The notes under the pieces: generated by a model | The model's input: only the letters and a program-made list of their open reading frames with translations | Databases searched by the model: none | What the model was told of the DNA's origin: nothing | Assembly: GCF_036173065.1 (NCBI RefSeq) | Contig: NZ_CP108041.1 | Span: forward strand, 2,108,001-2,172,000 | DNA length: 64,000 bases | Direction of reading: 5' to 3' | Source: Rhodococcus sp. NBC_00297 | GTDB lineage: Bacteria; Actinomycetota; Actinomycetes; Mycobacteriales; Mycobacteriaceae | Shown: in pieces, positions 26,226 to 34,430 of the stretch | How the letters are laid out: each line of letters begins with the position of its first letter | How positions within the stretch are numbered: position 1 is the first letter of the stretch | Made by a program: the position numbers and the translations under genes

Positions 26226-26489
26226 CTACTTGACGGCGCGTCGGACCCGGACCGCGCCCGAGATGGTCCAGGCGATGACGGCACCGACGACGGCGGCACC
26301 GAGGAGTGCGACACCCTGTGCCAGATCGAAGTTCCACCCGATGAAGTTGATGGTCGTGTGCACGGTGTTCTGCAGGATGAAGATCACCAGTGCGATCGTG
26401 AGGAGCAGCGCGATCAGGAGAGACAGCTTCGAGACGAAGCCTCCGGCACGGCGACGTCCGGTGTGTGCGTGGGTGGTGGTGTCGGTCAT
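26226..26489 (-). CDS. LapA domain (DUF1049) membrane protein
   Basis: An 87-residue protein with two hydrophobic segments (about 21-42 and 58-78) and the motif FILQNTVHTTINFIGWNF between them, which is the LapA/DUF1049 signature. The family has been linked to lipopolysaccharide assembly in proteobacteria; its role in actinobacteria is unclear. It converges with the cyclic di-GMP gene, leaving 4 bases between stops. Confidence 0.85.
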   Translation of the reverse strand: MTDTTTHAHTGRRRAGGFVSKLSLLIALLLTIALVIFILQNTVHTTINFIGWNFDLAQGVALLGAAVVGAVIAWTISGAVRVRRAVK

Positions 26490-26642
26490 GGTGGTGCCTT
26501 TCGCGATGTCGCCGGTCCTGGCCGGCGATCGAGTGAGCGGATGCTCGAAGGAGTGATGGTCCGCGGACCCGCGGAAGAAACATGTCCGTTCGGTCGGTTC
26601 GAGCGAGGTGTGCGTCGAACCCGACAGTGTCCGGACACACCA

Positions 26643-26681
26643 CGGGCGGCGATGGACCCGCTGAGGGTCCGGCGCCGCCCG
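26643..26681 (-). terminator. GC-rich hairpin, possible terminator after the CsbD gene
   Basis: CGGGCGGCG pairs with CGCCGCCCG, and inner GGACCC pairs with GGGTCC, around a short loop, 20 bases after the CsbD stop. No T-run follows, so termination is a guess from position and strength. Confidence 0.45.
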
Positions 26682-26700
26682 GGTGTGGAGTGGTGCAGTC

Positions 26701-26871
26701 TTACTTGAAGGTGTCCTTGACGTTCTCGCCGACCTTCTTCACGCCGGCCGAACCCTGGTCCTTCTTGCCCTCGGCCTCGAGGTCCTTGTTGTTGGTGGCG
26801 TCACCGACAACTTCCTTGGCCTTGCCGATGGCGTCTTCTGCTGCGTTCTTTGCCTTGTCGACGATTCCCAT
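26701..26871 (-). CDS. CsbD family stress protein, second copy
   Basis: A 56-residue hydrophilic protein, MGIVDKAKNAAEDAIGKAKE onward, with the CsbD-type alternation of Lys, Glu, Ala and Gly. AAAGG lies about 8 bases before the ATG; an upstream in-frame start would add 29 unlike residues. It is shorter than the copy at 12644. I found no clear stress-sigma promoter upstream. Confidence 0.85.
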   Translation of the reverse strand: MGIVDKAKNAAEDAIGKAKEVVGDATNNKDLEAEGKKDQGSAGVKKVGENVKDTFK

Positions 26872-26979
26872 GATGAAACCTTTCGTTCGGAGCGACGGCG
26901 GGTGACCATCGCGTTCTGAAAGGTGAGTCGAGGCCCGGCGCGGAAAGCGCACGTCCATGCAGAGTGATCCCGGTCACAG

Positions 26980-27669
26980 CTACCCGCCGAGTGCGAACGC
27001 CACGAGAAAGCCGAGCGCGGTGGACATGCCCACCCACCAGCCGCCGTCCTTGTAGGCCTCGGGCATCAGGGAGTCCGCGAGCACGGCGAGAGTGGCACCG
27101 CCCGCGAACGCCTGGACCGTCGAGATGCCGACCTCCGGGACGGCGTCGGACAACTGGTGGCCCAGTACGGTGACCACCACGAGCACGACCGCCGTGGCCG
27201 TCCACAGGGTCATCGCCCGAGCCGCGGAGAAGTCGTGTCGGTCCCGCATCAACGATGCACCACCGACAGCCTCCGGAACGTTGCCCACCGCGACCGCCAC
27301 CAGCAGCACCAGCCCGCCACCGGACGTCAGGGAGACACCCAGCGCGGTGTTCTCCGGGACTCCGTCGAGGATCGTGCCGAGCATCAGTGCCCACCCGATC
27401 GCTGCGGGCCCGAGCTTGTTCTCGATCAGATGGCTGGCCACGACGTACACACCCGCGCCCAGGAACAGCGCCGCGCCCGCGACGAGGATGCCGGCCTGAC
27501 GGAACGCCGGCTCGAACAGTTCCGACGACACGGCGGCGATCATCGTCCCGGCACCGAAGGCCATGAGACCGGCCAACACCCGCTTCGGCAGTGTCCACCG
27601 CAGCCCGATCGCCGCACCGATCACCAGGGGAAGCGCCGTGCCGATGCCGTACAGGGCGGCGGTCAGCAT
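26980..27669 (-). CDS. ZIP family metal transporter
   Basis: A 229-residue polytopic membrane protein with about eight hydrophobic segments. The ZIP metal-site helices are HLIENKLGPAAIGWALMLG and LDGVPENTALGVSL (helix IV/V His/Glu pattern). It likely moves Zn2+ or related divalent metals into the cytoplasm. The start is the ATG of MLTAALYGIG; the frame is open upstream but the residues there are not membrane-protein-like. Confidence 0.83.
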   Translation of the reverse strand: MLTAALYGIGTALPLVIGAAIGLRWTLPKRVLAGLMAFGAGTMIAAVSSELFEPAFRQAGILVAGAALFLGAGVYVVASHLIENKLGPAAIGWALMLGTILDGVPENTALGVSLTSGGGLVLLVAVAVGNVPEAVGGASLMRDRHDFSAARAMTLWTATAVVLVVVTVLGHQLSDAVPEVGISTVQAFAGGATLAVLADSLMPEAYKDGGWWVGMSTALGFLVAFALGG

Positions 27670-27736
27670 CTCGATCGTCTCGTCACCGGCGGGGAGTACC
27701 CCGGTCCGCGTCGTCGAGTCATCCGATGACCTGCTC

Positions 27737-28036
27737 TCACAGACCCAGCGCGGTGACCACTGCCAGCAGGACGACGACGACGGGCAGGACGACGAGCCGG
27801 CCTGCGGCACCGGGGAGCACGTCCCGGTCCATGCCGTCGACGAGTCGGGAATGGGTCCTCGTCGAGAACACGACCGACACCATCGGAAGCGCAGCGCACA
27901 GCACCGCGATCGCGACGAGCGGCGGATGATCTCGCACCGCACGAGCGACGATCAGAGCCGTGACCGCCATGGTCAGTGCGGTCCGCACCCGAGCGAGCGT
28001 CGTGCGCTCGGCCTGCAGGCCCGGTGCCTCCGTCAC
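27737..28036 (-). CDS. DUF202 membrane protein (downstream copy)
   Basis: A 99-residue protein that begins TEAPGLQAERTTLARVRTA; the AERTTLARVRTA segment is the DUF202 signature, and three hydrophobic segments follow. The GTG overlaps the stop of the next DUF202 gene by four bases, so the two are translated together, probably as a heteromeric membrane pair. Function is unknown for the family. Confidence 0.82.
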   Translation of the reverse strand: MTEAPGLQAERTTLARVRTALTMAVTALIVARAVRDHPPLVAIAVLCAALPMVSVVFSTRTHSRLVDGMDRDVLPGAAGRLVVLPVVVVLLAVVTALGL

Positions 28037-28395
28037 AGGTACAGCCCCACCGCGAACGCCACCACGGCGATCACCAGACCCCCCGCGAGCAGCGCCGCCG
28101 CAGCGGGTAGAGGCAGTGACGCCCGCCGGCGCATGGCCGTCTCGATACGGATCCAGCGCACGAACGACCCGACGGCCAGCACCGCCGCGAGAGTGAGCAG
28201 CCCCAGCACGAGGGTGGTTCTCAGCCACGGAGGCAGCAGATCCCCACCGAACGCCTCGAGTGCCGCGGCCGTGGCCACGAGGCCGAGTGACGTCCTGATC
28301 CACGCCAGGAACGTCCGCTCGTTCGCGAGCGTGAATCTCGGATCGGGGTCACTGCCGTCGCGCAGTCCGGTCGGCCACAGTCGCACGGCACCCAC
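28033..28395 (-). CDS. DUF202 (YidH-type) membrane protein
   Basis: A 120-residue protein with LANERTFLAWIRTSLGLVATA near residue 22, the hallmark of YidH/DUF202 proteins, and three hydrophobic segments. It is translationally coupled to the second DUF202 gene. Start is GTG. Function is unknown. Confidence 0.85.
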   Translation of the reverse strand: MGAVRLWPTGLRDGSDPDPRFTLANERTFLAWIRTSLGLVATAAALEAFGGDLLPPWLRTTLVLGLLTLAAVLAVGSFVRWIRIETAMRRRASLPLPAAAALLAGGLVIAVVAFAVGLYL

Positions 28396-28431
28396 TCTCG
28401 TCGGCGACGGCCCGCAGGGCCACAGCGGGTG

Positions 28432-28809
28432 TCAGCGGTTGGGGTGCCAGCGCTCGTAGGCGCGGCGTTCCGCCTCGTCCCGCGCGACCTTCTTCGGGTT
28501 CTGCAGGTCCGGCGACAACCCGTGCGCTTTGAGACGACGTCGACGGTTGGGTTCCATGTACGCGGCGGCGTAGAACAGCGCGAGCAGTACCGCCAGCAGG
28601 ATCATCGCGCCGCGCAGCCACAACTCACCGGGGAACAGCAGGAACGCCGCGAAGATGGGGAGAAACGGCACCATGCTGCGCAGCAGATGACGCGGAACCG
28701 CACGATCACCGATCAGGTCCTCACGCACCCAGGCCTGCATGGACAGGGGCAACGTGCGGCCGAACGAATAACCGATCCACTGCAGCGGCCCCGGGCGAGT
28801 CCTGCTCAT
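28432..28809 (-). CDS. DUF5313-type membrane protein
   Basis: A 125-residue protein beginning MSRTRPGPLQWIGYSFGRTL, with two adjacent hydrophobic segments (about 45-62 and 66-84) and a basic cytoplasmic tail (EPNRRRRLKAHGLSPDLQN). It resembles small actinobacterial DUF5313 proteins. Its ATG overlaps the MarR stop by four bases, so it is probably the regulator's target. A longer in-frame extension runs upstream through the MarR gene and the repeat region and is not real. Confidence 0.75.
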   Translation of the reverse strand: MSRTRPGPLQWIGYSFGRTLPLSMQAWVREDLIGDRAVPRHLLRSMVPFLPIFAAFLLFPGELWLRGAMILLAVLLALFYAAAYMEPNRRRRLKAHGLSPDLQNPKKVARDEAERRAYERWHPNR

Positions 28810-29276
28810 CGTGTGCTCCTCCGCTCGGTCGACAGTGCACCGGCCGCGATGGCCGCGGTGTTGATCCGGGTGAGCACCGCGTGGAGTTGTTCGAGCTCGC
28901 TCACGTCGACACCCAGAGATTCGATGACGGTGCCCGGTATGGACTCCGCCGAACCTCGCAACTGTCGCCCCTCGTCGGTCAGGTCGATCACCAGCCTGCG
29001 CTCGTCGGTGTCGCTCCGGCGCCGGGTCAGCAGACCGTCGGCGTCGAGCCGCTTGAGCAGCGGCGTCAGCGAGGCGGGTTCGAGTTGCAGAGCCGACGCG
29101 ATCTCCCCCGCCGACATCGGTGCCCGCTCCCAGAGGGCGAGCATGACGAGGTACTGCGAGTGCGTCAGTCCGAGCGGTTCGAGAATCGGCCGGTAGACCG
29201 AGAGCACCGCGCGGTTGGTGACGGCCAGGGCGAAACACACCTGACGGTCGAGCGCGAGGGGGTCGGCGGTGGTCAC
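28806..29276 (-). CDS. MarR family regulator, OhrR-like
   Basis: A 156-residue winged-helix regulator. The N-terminus (LDRQVCFALAVTNRAVLSVY, then YLVMLALWE) matches OhrR-type sensors, and Cys at about residue 14 is where OhrR has its peroxide-sensing thiol. DNA-binding helices are GEIASALQLEPASLTPLLKRL. No ohr gene is in the window, so the controlled gene may be the coupled DUF5313 protein. A dyad is present just upstream (29286-29306). Confidence 0.85.
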   Translation of the reverse strand: MTTADPLALDRQVCFALAVTNRAVLSVYRPILEPLGLTHSQYLVMLALWERAPMSAGEIASALQLEPASLTPLLKRLDADGLLTRRRSDTDERRLVIDLTDEGRQLRGSAESIPGTVIESLGVDVSELEQLHAVLTRINTAAIAAGALSTERRSTR

Positions 29277-29285
29277 GGGTCCATC

Positions 29286-29306
29286 GTACGCTGATAGTGA
29301 GAGTAC
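29286..29306. promoter_or_regulatory. Dyad upstream of the OhrR-like gene, candidate operator
   Basis: GTACGCT and AGAGTAC (6 of 7 complementary) around a 7-base centre, followed by a GTACGTAC palindrome. It lies 10 bases upstream of the MarR start and may be the autoregulatory site. Confidence 0.45.
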
Positions 29307-29385
29307 GTACTGTTCGATGGCTCACGGTTGGCTGGGCGGGGTGCTGTCGGTCGGGGGGGTCGGCGCTGTGGGCGATGCGGTAGGC

Positions 29386-29790
29386 GATTGCACACCCCTT
29401 ACTGCAGGTGAACATCCACTGCGGCCGGCTGAACGGGGTGCACGACGCTGGGGCCTGTGCGGGTCGGGTGCGGCGCTGATCGCGGACGCGCAGCCCCGAG
29501 AGGGGGGCCACGATTCGGGCTGGTGGTGCCGGGCACCGGGCGATGCGCACCCCTTCCTGCAGGCGAACACCCACTGCGGCCGGTTGGACGGGGTGCATGG
29601 CGCTGGAACCCGTGCGGGTCGAAGGACGGCGGTGATCGTGGACGGTCACCCCCCGCAGAGCGGTGGCAGAAGTCCACGATTCGGGCGGATGGGTTGGGCA
29701 CCGGGGGATGCGCACCCCTTGCTGCAGGTGAACACCCATTTCAGCCAGTTGAACGGGGTGCACGACGCTGAAACCTGTGCGCGTGGTGCC
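29386..29790. repeat. Tandem intergenic repeats, two full copies plus one partial
   Basis: Units start near 29386, 29541 and 29707 (spacing 155 and 166 bases). Each has a GCACCCCTT...CTGCAGG core, a GGCCGG-type middle and a closing GGGGTGCA, so each can fold as a hairpin with GCACCCC/GGGGTGC arms. Copies 1 and 2 also share a downstream part ending in CACGATTCGGGC. Frames read through them encode repeated Cys-containing peptides but have no start context. The stretch 29307-29820 holds no gene I can support. Confidence 0.75.
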
Positions 29791-29820
29791 GGCAACGCGT
29801 GCCGACACCACGCGAGATGA

Positions 29821-30423
29821 TCAGGGTGTGGGGGCCTCGCACTCGGCCGGTGCGGGAGCACCCTCGGGCGCCGGAGCGCCCGGCGCTGCGCCCGGACCCT
29901 TACCTGCAGGCCCGTGACCGGCCGGACCACCATGGCCGGGGCCCGCCGGGCCACTGTCAGGACCGCAACCGGGCGCAGGCGGAGCCGGCGCGCCCTCGGG
30001 GGCAGCCGGTGCACCCTCGGGGGCAGCCGGTGCACCCTCGGGCGGAGTCGGAGCATCCTCACCCGCAGCAGGCGGAGTGGGAGCACCCTCGGGCGGAGTC
30101 GGAGCATCCTCACCCGCAGCAGGCGGAGTGGGAGCACCCTCGGGGGCAGCCGGTGCACCCTCGGGCGGAGTCGTGGCACCCTCGGGCGGAGTCGGTGCAC
30201 CCTCCGGCGGGGCCGGAGGCGTCGCGCACGTCGCACCGGCGTCGGGTGCCGCAGCGTCGGGTGCGGGCGCCGAGGCGTCGGGCACCACGCTCTCGGAGAC
30301 CGGGGGCGCCTCGCCCGGGCCGTCGGCGGACGCGGTTCCCACCGCTCCGAGGAGCAGCCCACCGGCGAGCACTGCTCCGGCGATCAGTCGGCCTGTCCTG
30401 ACACGCATGACTCTTGTCGACAT
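29821..30423 (-). CDS. Secreted Pro/Glu/Gly/Ala-rich repeat protein
   Basis: A 200-residue exported protein. A signal peptide runs to about residue 34 (GRLIAGAVLAGGLLLGAVG, cleavage after TASA). The mature part is mostly PEGAPTPP and PEGAPAAP repeats with AAGEDAPTPP insertions, then a Gly/His-rich segment. Three Cys at widely spaced positions could form a disulfide. AGGA lies 6 bases before the ATG, favouring this start over one four codons earlier. Unfolded repeats like these usually span or decorate the cell wall; no function is known. It diverges from a two-component system. Confidence 0.75.
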   Translation of the reverse strand: MSTRVMRVRTGRLIAGAVLAGGLLLGAVGTASADGPGEAPPVSESVVPDASAPAPDAAAPDAGATCATPPAPPEGAPTPPEGATTPPEGAPAAPEGAPTPPAAGEDAPTPPEGAPTPPAAGEDAPTPPEGAPAAPEGAPAAPEGAPAPPAPGCGPDSGPAGPGHGGPAGHGPAGKGPGAAPGAPAPEGAPAPAECEAPTP

Positions 30424-30488
30424 TGTCGTCCTCATCTCTCGTCGGCACCGGGCGGCGCCGTTCGTGAGGTCGACACTCGATCGTGGAC

Positions 30489-30543
30489 CTGAAGCCTGCC
30501 TGAAGTCGCGGCGATCAGGGCCTCGTCTTCAGCAAGTCTTCAG
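30489..30543. promoter_or_regulatory. Four half-sites in mirror-image direct-repeat pairs, probable response regulator site
   Basis: CTGAAG occurs at 30489 and 30500, and its complement CTTCAG at 30527 and 30538. Each pair has the 11-base period typical of OmpR/PhoB-type tandem binding, and the pairs face each other. The last copy ends 23 bases before the response regulator GTG. The region is shared with the divergent PEGAP-repeat gene. Confidence 0.65.
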
Positions 30544-30566
30544 CTCGGGACCCGCATAGTGGTGTC

Positions 30567-31271
30567 GTGACCGAACGGCGACCCGCAGCGACCCCGAGAA
30601 TCCTCGTGATCGAGGACAACGAGACGTTGCGGCTGTCCGTGTCCACCGCGATCGCGGACCTGGGTGCCGACGTCCGGTCCGACGCGGACGGTTCCGCGTT
30701 CGAGGCCGCGCTCGCGAACCATCGACCCCACCTCGTGGTCCTGGACATCATGCTTCCCGGCCGGGACGGACTCGAGCTCCTGCGGGTCGCGCGCCGCAGC
30801 AGCGACGCGGCGGTGCTGATGCTCACGGCGCGGGACTCGGTGTCCGACCGCGTCACCGGGCTCACCGCCGGTGCAGACGACTATCTGGTGAAACCGTTCG
30901 CGATGGCGGAGCTCCTCGCCCGCGTCACCGCGGTGCTCCGACGACACGGCGCGGTCGCCACCTCGATCGAGTGCGGAGACGTGTCGGTGGACACCGAATC
31001 GGGCGACGCCAGTCGGGGCGGCAACGCCCTCAACCTGACGGCCACGGAGTGGAAGCTGTTGTCCTACCTCGCAGCTCAGCGCGGGCGAACGGTGTCCAAG
31101 ACCCAGATCCTGACGCAGGTGTGGGGGTACGACGCATACGACGAGAACCTCGTCGAGGTCCACATCAGCGCGCTGCGTCGCAAGCTCGAGGAGTTCGGCC
31201 CCCGCATCCTCCACACCCGGCGCGGCATCGGCTACGTGTTGGCCGCCGACACCGTGAGTCCGACGGCATGA
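30567..31271 (+). CDS. OmpR/PhoB family response regulator
   Basis: A 234-residue regulator. The receiver domain (about 11-125) has the acidic pair in VIEDNE, phospho-acceptor Asp in VLDIMLPGRDG, Thr in LTARD and Lys in KPF. A winged-helix DNA-binding domain (about 140-225) carries LTATEWKLLSYLA and VEVHISALRRKL. It overlaps the kinase gene by four bases. The mirror-repeat array upstream suggests autoregulation and control of the secreted PEGAP protein. Confidence 0.92.
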   Translation: MTERRPAATPRILVIEDNETLRLSVSTAIADLGADVRSDADGSAFEAALANHRPHLVVLDIMLPGRDGLELLRVARRSSDAAVLMLTARDSVSDRVTGLTAGADDYLVKPFAMAELLARVTAVLRRHGAVATSIECGDVSVDTESGDASRGGNALNLTATEWKLLSYLAAQRGRTVSKTQILTQVWGYDAYDENLVEVHISALRRKLEEFGPRILHTRRGIGYVLAADTVSPTA

Positions 31272-32644
31272 CGACCCCACCCCGTCGCGGTCTCCGCACC
31301 GGATCTCTGCGCCTGCGATTGCTGGTGTCGGTGATGTCGGTGGTGCTCGTCCTGCTCGTCGGCATCGTCGTGGCGACGACGGTGTTGCTGCAACGCCAGC
31401 TCGAGGCCTCGGCGGGAGACAGCCTCGCCGGCCGCACCGCCACCGCGCAGCAACTGCTGGACAACGGTGCCGATCCCACCGAGATCGTCTCCGCCACACA
31501 GGGAGAAAACGTGGCGGCGCAACTGGTGACGACGGACGGCCGTATCGTCGGCGACCTCGCGCTCCGAGCGACGACACCGCCACCCGCACTACGCCCCCCG
31601 ACGACGCCGGGAGACGGTCCCCCGCCGGGACCCCCACCGGGCCCGGAGGAGACGAGGCCGACGCGGGTCTCGACGACGACCCTGACCGACGGATCGGTTC
31701 TCACGGTCGCCGTCGACACGTCCTCGATCGACGCGGTGCAGCGGCAGCTGCTCGTGGTGCTGATTCCGTTGGTGCTCGTCGCGTCGGCGGTGGCGGCACT
31801 GCTCATGGCGGTGGTCGTCGGCGCATCGCTCCGACCGTTGCGCAGCATGACGGCACTGGCCCGTTCGATCACCCGGGGTAATCGCGGTGACCGACTCGCT
31901 CCCACCCGGTCGGACACCGAGCTGGGTGAGACCGCAACGGCATTCGACGAGATGCTCGACGAGCTCGAAGGAGCCGAGGCGCGCGAGCGTGCCACCGCCG
32001 ATCGCACACGGCAGTTCGTCGACGATGCTGCTCACGATCTGAGAACGCCGGTCGCCGGGATCTCCGCCGCCGCCGAGACACTGCTGCGGGGCGGCGTCGA
32101 CACCGAGCGCGACGTGCGGGAACGACTGCTGGCGTCGATGATTCGTGAATCACGCCGCGCATCCCGGCTGATCGACGATCTGCTGATGTCGGCGCGCACC
32201 GACGACGACGTGGAGTTGGATCGGCATGACCACGACCTTCTCGCTCTGGCCCGTGCCGACGCCGACCGGGCGCGGCTGCTCGCACCGGACTCGACCGTCG
32301 TGGTGACCGGCGAGAGCGTGGTCGCGCCGGTCGACGCCGCACGACTCGCTCGAATCCTGGCCAACCTCACCGACAACGCGTTGCGCCACGGACCACCGGA
32401 CGGCGTCGTCACCGTCGACGTGCGCGACGCCGGTACCACCGCGACGATCCGGGTGTCCGACGAAGGACCGGGCATCGGCGCTCAGGATCGCGAGCGGATC
32501 TTCGACCGGATGGTGCGGCTGGACTGCGCTCGCACCTCGGAGGGATCGGGACTCGGCCTCACCATCGCCCGAACCTACGCGCGGGCCCACGGCGGCGACG
32601 TCGTGTACGACGGCACCGCCTTCGTCCTCAGTGTGCCTCGGTGA
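31268..32644 (+). CDS. Sensor histidine kinase
   Basis: A 458-residue membrane kinase: helix 1 (about 17-41), an extracytoplasmic loop with an unusually Pro-rich stretch (about 100-132), helix 2 (about 162-185), HAMP, then HisKA with the phospho-accepting His in DDAAHDLRTPVAG. The ATPase domain has the N box (LTDNALRHG), G1 (SDEGPGIG) and G2 (GSGLGLTIA). It partners with the preceding regulator. Its Pro-rich sensor loop and the Pro-rich secreted neighbour may be related in function, which is speculation. The 3' end overlaps the MFS gene by 17 bases. Confidence 0.92.
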   Translation: MTTPPRRGLRTGSLRLRLLVSVMSVVLVLLVGIVVATTVLLQRQLEASAGDSLAGRTATAQQLLDNGADPTEIVSATQGENVAAQLVTTDGRIVGDLALRATTPPPALRPPTTPGDGPPPGPPPGPEETRPTRVSTTTLTDGSVLTVAVDTSSIDAVQRQLLVVLIPLVLVASAVAALLMAVVVGASLRPLRSMTALARSITRGNRGDRLAPTRSDTELGETATAFDEMLDELEGAEARERATADRTRQFVDDAAHDLRTPVAGISAAAETLLRGGVDTERDVRERLLASMIRESRRASRLIDDLLMSARTDDDVELDRHDHDLLALARADADRARLLAPDSTVVVTGESVVAPVDAARLARILANLTDNALRHGPPDGVVTVDVRDAGTTATIRVSDEGPGIGAQDRERIFDRMVRLDCARTSEGSGLGLTIARTYARAHGGDVVYDGTAFVLSVPR

Positions 32645-33875
32645 CCGACTGCTCTGTGGGGGAACGGGTTCCGAACACCACCCCGCCGAGGCCGATGATC
32701 GCGCTGACGAGCATGGTGACGGCCATGGGCACCGCGGTGCCTTCGCCGCCGAGTCCCACCAGCGGCGAGATGACCGCGGCGAGGCCGAACTGGGCCGCGC
32801 CCATGACGGCCGATCCCGTGCCCGCGGCCCGGCGCGCCTCTCCCAGTGCGAGAGTCGTCGCGTTGGCGATCACCAGACCCAGGCTGGCGACGGCGAACCA
32901 CAGCAGTACCAGGGTCGCCCACAGGTAGGGCCCGACCACCGCGTCGACGACGAGCAGCGCCGAGAACGCGACCATCGAGACGAGACCGATGCGCAACAGC
33001 GCTTCCGGACGGACGCGGTCGACGAGCTTGGCGTTGGCACCACTGGTGACGACGATGCCGAGTGCGTTGGCCGTGAAGGCGATGGAGTACCACGTCGTCG
33101 AGAGCCCGTGCACCTCCTGCAGCACGAAGGGCGATGCGGAGATGTAGGCGAACATGACGCCGAAGCCGAAGGCGAACGCGCCCGCATAGCCCAGGAATCG
33201 CTTGTTGGACATGACCTCCCGTGCGTCCGCGATCATGGTGGAGAGTCCGCCCGTGCTGCGGAGCTCGGCGGGATGACTCTCCGGCAGGAGTGCGAGCACA
33301 CCCACGAACATCAGGACGGACACACCGGCGAGCACCCAGAAGACGCCGCGCCACCCTGTCAGACCGATGACCGCACCGCCGAGCAGCGGGGCGATGACGG
33401 GAGCGACTCCGTTGACCAGCACGAGGAGGCTGAACAGTTTCGCGGCCGCCGCGCCGCGTGCACGGTCACTGATGACGGCGCGGGAGAGAACGACGCCGGC
33501 GGCGCCGGTGAAGCCCTGGAAGAACCGGAACACGGTGAGCCACTCGACCGTCGGAGACCACGCGCACAGGATGGTCGCGATGATGGACACGAAAGTGCCC
33601 ACGAGGAGCAAGGGGCGTCGACCGAAGCGGTCGGACAGCGGCCCGATCACCAGGTTGCCGATCGCGAGACCGACGAGGAACGTCGTGAGGGTCAGCTGGA
33701 TCGCCGTGGCGCTGACACCGAACTCCTCGGCCATGCGGGGGAATGCCGGCAGATACATGTCGATGGACAGGGGCGCGACGGCGGCAAGGAGCGCCAGCAT
33801 CGCGATCACGCCGGACGCCACCGGCCGCGCGGCGGTCGAGTCGACGGTGTCGCCGGACCGAGTGTCGACGCTCAT
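32628..33875 (-). CDS. MFS drug efflux transporter, Bcr/CflA type
   Basis: A 415-residue transporter with twelve expected membrane helices. MYLPAFPRMAEEFGVS near residue 40 and LSDRFGRRPLLL are the Bcr/CflA and MFS loop motifs. It likely exports drugs by proton antiport. GGAGG lies 7 bases before the ATG. It diverges from a MarR gene, and both promoters share an AT-rich dyad. Confidence 0.9.
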   Translation of the reverse strand: MSVDTRSGDTVDSTAARPVASGVIAMLALLAAVAPLSIDMYLPAFPRMAEEFGVSATAIQLTLTTFLVGLAIGNLVIGPLSDRFGRRPLLLVGTFVSIIATILCAWSPTVEWLTVFRFFQGFTGAAGVVLSRAVISDRARGAAAAKLFSLLVLVNGVAPVIAPLLGGAVIGLTGWRGVFWVLAGVSVLMFVGVLALLPESHPAELRSTGGLSTMIADAREVMSNKRFLGYAGAFAFGFGVMFAYISASPFVLQEVHGLSTTWYSIAFTANALGIVVTSGANAKLVDRVRPEALLRIGLVSMVAFSALLVVDAVVGPYLWATLVLLWFAVASLGLVIANATTLALGEARRAAGTGSAVMGAAQFGLAAVISPLVGLGGEGTAVPMAVTMLVSAIIGLGGVVFGTRSPTEQSVTEAH

Positions 33876-33895
33876 CGGGTGGCCTCCGTATTGGA

Positions 33896-33907
33896 TATAA
33901 CTTTATA
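33896..33907. promoter_or_regulatory. Divergent promoter dyad between MFS and MarR genes
   Basis: TATAA-CT-TTATA overlaps the -10 boxes of both directions. TATACA ends 7 bases before the MarR ATG, which implies a leaderless message. It is the most AT-rich spot nearby and the likely MarR operator. Confidence 0.55.
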
Positions 33908-33916
33908 CATACTCAC

Positions 33917-34393
33917 ATGAGTAGAATGTCAGTCATGGCGTCTGGAAGTCCAGTGAGCGAGTCCGATGTGATCGACATCGCCCGCGAGGTGCGGGCTCTC
34001 GTGTGGTCGCTGCGCCGATTCGGCGAACGACAGTCCGGACTGCCCGCCCTCCCCCATTCCGAACTCGAGGTTCTGCGTGTGGTGGTCAGCCACGAAGGGA
34101 CCACCGTCTCGGACGTCGCCCGCATGCTGGGCCTGCACAGCAGCAACGTCAGCACGACGGTGCGACGTCTGATCGACAAGGGGCTGCTCGCGCGGGACAC
34201 CGATCCCGGTGACAGACGGTCGAGTCGGCTGCATTCCACCGCCACGGCACGTCGACACGGTGAGATGATCGACGACGTGTGGATCGACGCCGTCGGACGC
34301 CGACTCGCGGCCATGTCAGCGGAGGATGCGGCTCTGCTGACCCGTGCCGCGCCGCTCCTCGCGCACCTCACGTCCATGCCGACCGAACCCTGA
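33917..34393 (+). CDS. MarR family regulator of the MFS pump
   Basis: A 158-residue winged-helix protein, with recognition region VSDVARMLGLHSSNVSTTVR followed by the wing TDPGDRRSSR. It diverges from the Bcr/CflA pump, a classic repressor-pump layout. ATGs at 33917, 33926 and 33935 are possible; the first sits 7 bases past a -10 box and fits leaderless initiation. Confidence 0.87.
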   Translation: MSRMSVMASGSPVSESDVIDIAREVRALVWSLRRFGERQSGLPALPHSELEVLRVVVSHEGTTVSDVARMLGLHSSNVSTTVRRLIDKGLLARDTDPGDRRSSRLHSTATARRHGEMIDDVWIDAVGRRLAAMSAEDAALLTRAAPLLAHLTSMPTEP

Positions 34394-34430
34394 CGACTCC
34401 GCGGGGCGACCGAACCGTCATAGTGACGCC

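Noticed and set aside
29277-29811. Minus-strand frame with Cys-rich repeated peptides joined to the DUF5313 protein
   Set aside because: It runs through the MarR gene in another frame and the hairpin repeats. The DUF5313 ATG with its four-base overlap is the better start.
29990-30230. Short direct repeats that could suggest a CRISPR array
   Set aside because: They are in-frame codon repeats (PEGAPTPP) of a secreted protein, without unique spacers of constant length.
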